Origin: Tessaracoccus lacteus
GTDB lineage: Bacteria > Actinomycetota > Actinomycetes > Propionibacteriales > Propionibacteriaceae
NCBI RefSeq assembly: GCF_029917005.1
Contig: NZ_CP123967.1
Location: 186,001-250,000 of the forward strand
Direction of reading: 5' to 3'
Length of the DNA: 64,000 nt
Below are positions 58,743 through 64,000 of this stretch, one piece after another. The position numbers and the translations under genes are program-made. The notes under the pieces are model-generated. The model was given only the letters and a program-made list of their open reading frames with translations. It was not told the origin of the DNA and searched no databases. Numbering within the stretch: the first letter of the stretch is position 1; each line of letters begins with the position of its first letter.

Positions 58743-60077
58743 TCAGCCGACCGTCCGGTCGTGCTTCGGAGGCTCCTTGACGAACAGTGCGACGATCAGG
58801 CCCGCGAACAGGACCACGACCACGCCCAGAATGCCCCAGTGCTGCGACGTCGCCTCGCTGGAGGTGGTCACCGAGGCGCCGACAGCGATGGCCACGCCGA
58901 ACAGGGCAGGGGCGAGGAAGCTCACAGCCCGCCCGGTCGTGGCGTAGAGGCCGAAGATCTCGCCGCTCATGCCCTCGGGGATCAGGCGGGTGAGGAAGCT
59001 GCGGCTGGCCGACTGCGCTGGGCCGACGAACAGGCACATCAGCAGGCCGAGGATCCAGAACACCGGCTTGCCGCCGTCGTGCCACCAGAAGATGCCCAAC
59101 CCGAACATCACCAGGCATGTCAGCGACACGAGGATGACGGGCTTGGGGCCGAGCTTGTCGTCGACCAGGCCGAACAGCATGGTGGCGATGCCGGCGACGA
59201 CATTGGCGGCCACGCCGAAGATCACGACCTCGCTGAACTCGAAGCCGAACGTGCCCTGCGCGAGGACGCCGCCGAAGGCGAACACGCCCGCGAGTCCGTC
59301 GCGGAAGAGCGCGGAGGCGAGCAGGAAGAACACCGTGTTGGGGGCGGAGCTCCACAGGCGGCGGATCGAGGCGAAGAGCTCGCGGTAGGAGCCGACGATG
59401 CCGAGCGACGGCGCGGGCGCCTCGGACCGCGGGCGGTCCTTCAGCGCGACGAAGATCGGGATGGTGAACACCAGCGTCCAGGCGCCGCAGATCAGCATCG
59501 CGGCGCGGACGTCGTCGGCGGGGAAATCGGAGCCCAGCACTGCGATGATGACGAGCAGGATCGTGATGCCGCCCAGGTAGCCCATGCCCCACCCCAGCCC
59601 GCTGACGCGGCCCACGTTGTAACGGGTGCTGACCTGGTCGATCGAGGCGTAGTAGTTGACGGCGGCGATCTCGGAGACGACATTGCCGGCGCCCAGCAGC
59701 ACCGCGCCGAGCAGGAAGTACTCGGGGGCCGGGGCGACGAACCACATGGCGGCGCAGATGGCGGCGAGCAGCCACGTCTGCCAGCGCAGGTTGAACATGC
59801 GGCGGCCGCTGCGGTCGGAGCCCTGTCCGAGGACTGGGGCGAGCACGGCGATGAGCAGTCCCGAGATGCCGGTGGCCCACGCCAGCTTCATCGACACCTC
59901 GTCGGTCTCGCCGAAAGCGGAACTGGTGAGGTAGACCGCGAACACGAACGTCGTGATGACGGTGTTGAACGGCTGGGTCCCCCAGTCCCACAGCGACCAG
60001 GCGAAGACCTTGCGTCGGGGAGCGGGGGTGGTCTTGAGAGCTCCGGGGCCCGCCTCGGGAGCGTGGATGTCGGTCAC
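58743..60077 (-). CDS. UMF1-type (Atg22-like) MFS transporter
   Basis: A 444-aa protein with 12 helices. WSLWDWGTQPFNTVITTFVF at the N-terminus and GPAQSASRSFLTRLIPEGM in the C-terminal half are typical of the UMF1/Atg22-like MFS group, whose yeast member exports amino acids from vacuoles. I prefer GTG 60077; a TTG at 60116 is possible, and neither has a strong ribosome site. Substrate unknown. Confidence 0.82.
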   Translation of the reverse strand: MTDIHAPEAGPGALKTTPAPRRKVFAWSLWDWGTQPFNTVITTFVFAVYLTSSAFGETDEVSMKLAWATGISGLLIAVLAPVLGQGSDRSGRRMFNLRWQTWLLAAICAAMWFVAPAPEYFLLGAVLLGAGNVVSEIAAVNYYASIDQVSTRYNVGRVSGLGWGMGYLGGITILLVIIAVLGSDFPADDVRAAMLICGAWTLVFTIPIFVALKDRPRSEAPAPSLGIVGSYRELFASIRRLWSSAPNTVFFLLASALFRDGLAGVFAFGGVLAQGTFGFEFSEVVIFGVAANVVAGIATMLFGLVDDKLGPKPVILVSLTCLVMFGLGIFWWHDGGKPVFWILGLLMCLFVGPAQSASRSFLTRLIPEGMSGEIFGLYATTGRAVSFLAPALFGVAIAVGASVTTSSEATSQHWGILGVVVVLFAGLIVALFVKEPPKHDRTVG

Positions 60078-60292
60078 GCGCCAACCGTAACGGGTCACCC
60101 CGCGCGACGGCGTCAACGACGGCGGCGGGCATGGTAGCTCCCGAGTGACGAGGCGGCCAGGGGATTCCCGGACGGGTTAGGAAACCCCCGCGCGTCCGGA
60201 TGCAGGGCTGTATGGTAGGGGTCGCCAATCAGCCGACAAGAACCATGGTCGGGTGCCAACGACAGCCGCCCGGCCTTATAGAAAGGCGCAGC

Positions 60293-61579
60293 ATGACCGA
60301 CTCCGGAGTCCTGAAGTACGGGGACCACGAACTCGACCTGCCGGTCGTCAAGGCCACGGACGGAAACGACGGACTGGACATCGGCAAGCTCCTGTCCACG
60401 ACCGGCGTGACCACGCTGGACCCCGGTTTCGTGAACACCGCCTCGTGCACCTCCGAGATCACCTTCATCGACGGCGACGAGGGCATTCTCCGCTACCGCG
60501 GATACCCGATCGAGCAGCTGGCAGAGAAGTCGACCTTCATCGAGGTCGCGTACCTCCTCATCTACGGCGAGCTGCCGACGGCCGAGGAGTTGGAGAGCTT
60601 CACGTCGAAGCTGACCCGTCGCATGCTGCTGGACGAGCGGATGCGCGAGCTGTTCCGGTGCTTCCCGCGCGGCGCGCACCCGATGGGTGTCCTCGCCGCC
60701 GGCGTGATGGCGCTCGGGGCGTTCAACCGCGACTACCTCGATCCGCACAATCCGGAACATGTCGAGGAGGCAAGCTTCCGCCTGCTGGGCTCGATGCCGA
60801 CGCTGGCCGCCTACGCGTACAAGTCGAGCGTCGGCGAGCCGTTCCTCTACCCGCAGACTGGGCTCGGCTATGTCGAGAACTATCTGCGCCTGTCCTTCGG
60901 ATACCCGACCGAGGACTACGAGATCAAGCCCGAGGTTGTCCGCGCGTTCGAGACGCTGTTCATCCTCCACGCCGACCACGAGCAGAACGCATCCACCTCG
61001 ACCGTCCGCCTCGTCGGGTCCGCCGACGCGAACATCTACGCTTCGGTCAGCTCCGGCGTCAACGCGCTGTCCGGCCCGCTGCACGGTGGCGCGAACCAGG
61101 CAGTGCTCGAGATGCTGCGCAAGATCAGCTCCTACGGCATGGACATCAAGGAGTTCGTTGCCAAGGTCAAGGACAAGGAGTCCGGCGTCAAGCTGATGGG
61201 CTTCGGGCACCGCGTCTACAAGAACTACGACCCGCGCGCCAAGATCATCAAGGGGCACGCCGACACGCTGCTTCGCCAGTCTGGCAAGAACAACCACCTC
61301 CTCGAGATGGCTCTTGAGCTGGAGGACACGGCGCTGCACGACGATTACTTCATCAGCCGCAAGCTGTACCCGAACGTCGACTTCTACACCGGCCTGATCT
61401 ACGAGGCGATGGGCTTCCCGGCGCAGCACTTCACCGCCCTGTTCGCGCTCGGCCGCCTGCCTGGCTGGATCGCCCAGTGGCGCGAGGAGCACGACAACCC
61501 GAAGCGCAAGATCGGCCGCCCGCGCCAGATCTACACGGGGCCGGCGCGTCGCGACTACCTGCCGCTGGCCGAACGCTGA
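60293..61579 (+). CDS. gltA: Citrate synthase, type II
   Basis: A 428-aa enzyme that condenses acetyl-CoA with oxaloacetate. The catalytic residues are visible: His in GPLHGGANQAV, His in MGFGHRVYKNYDPRA and Asp in NVDFYTG. The N-terminal beta region (LDIGKLLSTTGVTTLDPGF) marks the hexameric, NADH-sensitive type II form. ATG 60293 follows AAAGG. It stands alone, divergent from the UMF1 gene. Confidence 0.95.
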   Translation: MTDSGVLKYGDHELDLPVVKATDGNDGLDIGKLLSTTGVTTLDPGFVNTASCTSEITFIDGDEGILRYRGYPIEQLAEKSTFIEVAYLLIYGELPTAEELESFTSKLTRRMLLDERMRELFRCFPRGAHPMGVLAAGVMALGAFNRDYLDPHNPEHVEEASFRLLGSMPTLAAYAYKSSVGEPFLYPQTGLGYVENYLRLSFGYPTEDYEIKPEVVRAFETLFILHADHEQNASTSTVRLVGSADANIYASVSSGVNALSGPLHGGANQAVLEMLRKISSYGMDIKEFVAKVKDKESGVKLMGFGHRVYKNYDPRAKIIKGHADTLLRQSGKNNHLLEMALELEDTALHDDYFISRKLYPNVDFYTGLIYEAMGFPAQHFTALFALGRLPGWIAQWREEHDNPKRKIGRPRQIYTGPARRDYLPLAER

Positions 61580-61630
61580 CGCCGTCGAACTGTCCCCGGC
61601 GGCCGATCACCCGGCGCCCGGCTGGCGGCT

Positions 61631-61728
61631 AGGCGCCAACGTTATTTCCGCGACGCCAACGGTATTAACCGACGCCAACGATATTCGCGCGAATATCGTT
61701 GGCGTCGGGTCATTTCGTTGGCGTCTGC
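61631..61728. repeat. Family A repeat, copy 3
   Basis: Three direct units (the first is GGCGCCAACG) and two inverted ones around ACGATATTCGCGCGAATATC. Ends at 61728, 43 bases before the next gene. Confidence 0.85.
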
Positions 61729-61770
61729 CGAGGGTAGATTGAGGCTGCCTGTTTCGGGGCGGAGACAGGG

Positions 61771-62581
61771 ATGCGCAAGGAGCTCGTGGGGACGGTGCTG
61801 CTGAGCCTCGTCCTGCTGGTCAGTCCGCTGGTTGCCAGTGTCCTGGTTGCCGGGCGGCTGCTGCGCAGCGTGCCGGTGGGGACCGGGCTCGTCGTGGCGA
61901 CGTCGCCCGTGCTGCTGCGGGAGTCGAGCGACGGCCGGGGCCAGGCCGGGCTCGTCGAGGCAGGCGGCCTGGTGGCCCACACCGGAGTTAGCTCCGGGGA
62001 CTGGCTGCAGGTGATCAGCGGAGGCCGAATCTACTGGGTCACGAGGCGGAACACGACAGAGGCCGCCGGCTGGGGGAGTTGCCCCGGGATGAGTCTCGGT
62101 GGGGTGTCATTTCCCGGCGGGACGCGTGCGGCCCTCCACCCGTGCGGTACTCGCCGTCGACGGCTCGGCGCCCGGCAGCTTCGCCCAGGTGACCCTCTGG
62201 GTGCGACGACGGGCAGTGCCATGCGCCTTCTCGCTGGCGCGGACGGAGTCCGGCAGCGTCGGCCCGGGGTCGGCGGCGAACCGTGGCCTCCCGTCGGGCG
62301 TCTTCACCGTCGATCCGGGTCGGCGAGCGTGCCCCCGGGCCAGGGCCCGCTGCGTGCGCTGGGGGATAGTGCCGGAGCCGTCGGCCTCCGGAGGTTCCGC
62401 TTCGCTCCAGGCGCAGGCCGCCAGCCGCGTCGTCGTGAACTTCTCGGCGCTGAGATGCCGCTCCGGGCAGGGCCTGCTGCGGGCGAGCCGGCCGAACTCG
62501 TCCTGGTGCGTCGCCCTCTCGAACAGGATGACCAGGGAGGCCATCGAGCACGGCGCGAACCTGTTGGGGGTGCGGGCGTGA
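61771..62581 (+). pseudogene. Frameshifted exported protein of unknown family
   Basis: ATG 61771 follows GGAGACAGGG and encodes a signal or anchor helix (LVGTVLLSLVLLVSPLVASV) and an SH3-like beta segment (SGDWLQVISGGRIYWVTR). Near 62090 coding character moves to the +1 frame, which begins at GTG 62099 and runs with good codon bias to TGA 62579-62581 (end MTREAIEHGANLLGVRA). The original frame becomes Arg-rich and non-coding-like. It is either a single gene of about 270 codons with a frameshift, a sequencing error, or two overlapping genes. I do not recognise the family. Confidence 0.55.
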
Positions 62582-62604
62582 GCCGCTGAGGCCACAATGG
62601 GCGG

Positions 62605-63771
62605 ATGAACTCCATGGATCTCGGATTCATCGTCATCGCGGTCCTCGTCAGTGCACTGCTCTTGATGCTCGGCGCTTTCAGCCGGAGGTTCTTCCACGAC
62701 CGCATCTACGTCGGTGTCACGCCGGGGCTCACCCCGGTGGGCGGCCAGGCCGTGCGAGAGGAGCGGGTCCAGCCGGGGCCGGAGTACGCCGGAACGGTCG
62801 CAGTCGCGTTCAGCCCTCCCCGCGGCCTGACCCCCGGGTTGGTTGGCACGATCGTCGACGGGGTGGCGGAGATGCGCGACATCACGGCCACGATCGTCGA
62901 CCTGGCCCGCCGCGGACATGTGGTGATCCGCGCCGTCGACGCGGACTCCCGCCGCGTCGACGATCCGCGGAAGAAGGCCCGCGACTGGGAGGTCAGCTAC
63001 GCCGACAGCCCTCCCCCCGGCGACCCGTTGGAGCCGTTCGAGAAGCAACTGCTGCGTTCGCTGTTGGGCAAGGGTCGCACGGCCACCCGGGGGCCGGCCA
63101 GTGTGTCGTCGTGGGCGAAGCACCATCGCGAGGAGGTCCGACAGCTTCGCGACCACCTCTACGCCCAGACGGTGCGGCGGGGCTGGTACGTGAAGGACCC
63201 ACGGCCGCGTCGCGGTGGTTGCCTGCCGATCCTCGGCATCGTGCTGGTGGTGCTGTGGTGCATCGCCATGCTGCTGACCGGGTTCAGCTGGTTCAAGCTC
63301 GCTGCGGCGGTGCTCCTGATCGGATCTGCGATCTTCGCGAGGGTGAAGTTCCGGCGCCGCGAGCCCCGCACGGCGCTCGGCACCGCAGTGCGGATCCAGG
63401 CGCTCGGCTTCAAGCAGTACCTCGCAACCGCGGAGGCGAAGCAATTCAGCTTCGAGGAGGCCGCCGGCATCTTCAGTCGCTATCTCCCCTACGCGATCGT
63501 GTTCGGCGTCTCCGCGCACTGGGCGAAGGTCTTCGGCGAGGTGCTGGAGGCCCACGGAAACGAGATCGGTGCGGGCGACGCCGCGCTGATGGCTCTCGAC
63601 GCGATGAGCCAGCTGTCCTGGTTCGACGCGGCAGGTGCCGGTCTCGACCTGCTGGACATCGGCGATGCGTTCGACGGTTTCGACATCGGTGACGCCATCG
63701 ATGGGATCGGGGACCTCGCCGACGGCGTCGGCGATTTCATCTCGGGCCTGGACTTCCTCGACTTCGGCTAG
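62605..63771 (+). CDS. Short DUF2207-type membrane protein
   Basis: A 388-aa protein with an N-terminal helix (about 7-27), a soluble region of about 190 residues (GLVGTIVDGVAEMRDITATI; VDLARRGHVVIRAV), two helices near 205-245 and a C-terminal cytosolic part (LGFKQYLATAEAKQFSFEEA, then FSRYLPYAIVFGVSAHWAKVF) that is the clearest DUF2207 match. The large N-terminal extracellular domain of typical members is absent. The tail is made of IGD/FDG repeats (about 348-388) instead of the usual Gly-rich end. ATG 62605. Function unknown. Confidence 0.75.
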   Translation: MNSMDLGFIVIAVLVSALLLMLGAFSRRFFHDRIYVGVTPGLTPVGGQAVREERVQPGPEYAGTVAVAFSPPRGLTPGLVGTIVDGVAEMRDITATIVDLARRGHVVIRAVDADSRRVDDPRKKARDWEVSYADSPPPGDPLEPFEKQLLRSLLGKGRTATRGPASVSSWAKHHREEVRQLRDHLYAQTVRRGWYVKDPRPRRGGCLPILGIVLVVLWCIAMLLTGFSWFKLAAAVLLIGSAIFARVKFRRREPRTALGTAVRIQALGFKQYLATAEAKQFSFEEAAGIFSRYLPYAIVFGVSAHWAKVFGEVLEAHGNEIGAGDAALMALDAMSQLSWFDAAGAGLDLLDIGDAFDGFDIGDAIDGIGDLADGVGDFISGLDFLDFG

Positions 63772-63820
63772 TCGCGGGTCGACTCGTCGCATTGCCTCCC
63801 CGTCGGTCGCCCGCTTCCTG

Positions 63821-63920
63821 CAGACGCCAACGATATTCCCGCGACGCCAACGATCTACACGGACGCCAACGATATTGGCGTGTTTCTCGTTGGCGTCTGT
63901 GCATTTCGTTGGCGTCTGCG
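63821..63920. repeat. Family A repeat, copy 4
   Basis: Three direct and two inverted units with a less symmetric centre (GATATTGGCGTGTTTCTCG). A G-rich tract follows at 63921-63946. Confidence 0.85.
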
Positions 63921-63928
63921 GTTGGGGG

Positions 63929-64000
63929 TCAGGGGCGTGGGGTGGCAGCGAGCTGGTCGCGGACGGCGAGGGCAGCGACGCGGCCGGCCCGCGTAGCACC
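63929..64000 (-). CDS. C-terminal end of an unidentified gene (runs off the window)
   Basis: The minus strand reads GATRAGRVAALAVRDQLAAT then PRP and TGA (63929-63931). The codon bias is that of a real gene. The THRAGR-like pattern near the C-terminus recalls FAD-dependent oxidoreductases, but 23 residues are too few to name it. Confidence 0.4.
   Translation of the reverse strand, partial: GATRAGRVAALAVRDQLAATPRP

Noticed and set aside
62107..63999. Minus-strand open frame of 630 codons through the end of the window
   Set aside because: Shadow of the DUF2207 and frameshifted genes. It also runs through a family A repeat, which would not be coding.

Overview
The window looks like chromosome of a high-GC Gram-positive actinobacterium. 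Nearly every real reading frame has G or C at third codon positions, GTG and TTG starts are common, and there is a fused biotin carboxylase-BCCP, a CopD/CtaG fusion and an actinobacterial-type Tad pilus cluster. The repeat content and gene mix would fit Propionibacteriaceae (Tessaracoccus-like), but no rRNA or other taxonomic marker is present, so that is an inference. No tRNA, rRNA, CRISPR array or prophage was seen.

Layout. 1-6.6 kb: aldo/keto reductase, a short stretch of decayed DNA (GNAT remnant, DnaA-box-like 9-mers), a DUF11 surface protein, an MFS-ArsR pair, a wrecked GH43 gene and a small protein of unknown function. 6.6-10.8 kb: copper operon (CopD-CtaG fusion, CopA ATPase). 11-17.2 kb: processive GT2 synthase with a membrane-anchored GH18/chitin-binding protein, facing a GGDEF-EAL protein. 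17.3-25.3 kb: TSUP permease; a FadR-type regulator divergent from a class V aminotransferase and a sugar-type ABC importer without ATPase, with two palindromic operators between; an MFS pump divergent from its likely ArsR-like regulator. 25.2-32.2 kb: GntR regulator divergent from a 5-oxoproline operon (NRAMP-like transporter, PxpA, DUF1445 protein, fused PxpB-PxpC, biotin carboxylase-BCCP). 32.4-33.3 kb: GRP sugar permease. 40.8-33.3 kb on the minus strand: Tad/Flp pilus operon ending in a LysM-BTAD membrane protein. 41-52 kb: secreted HExxH protein, BCCT transporter, alcohol dehydrogenase, MFS, PRPP synthetase, two CNNM/CorC-type proteins, acyl-CoA ligase. 56.1-52.2 kb on the minus strand: ChvE/MmsA/XylH-type sugar importer with a LacI-like operator and a promoter. 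56.4-58.7 kb: nested tandem-repeat array interrupted by an intact IS110-family element. 58.7-64 kb: UMF1-type MFS, citrate synthase, a frameshifted secreted protein, a short DUF2207 protein and the end of a minus-strand gene.

Four families of short, palindrome-rich intergenic repeats run through the window. A: GACGCCAACG units, four copies. B: ends GATGAGCACGACACAC, two copies. C: ends GTGCACAACGATGCCC, two copies, one decayed. D: CTTCGACAGGCTCAG type, scattered singles plus the large array.

The most interesting candidate system is the IS110 element. Its 236-base non-coding left end contains a 9-mer identical to the flank where the element sits, an 8-mer identical to the element's own right end, and a 6-mer able to pair with its left end, in the order expected of a bridge RNA (target loop, then donor loop). 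Second is the oxoproline operon, which carries separate parts equivalent to a urea-carboxylase-like biotin enzyme, beside an NRAMP-family transporter that lacks the metal-binding motifs.
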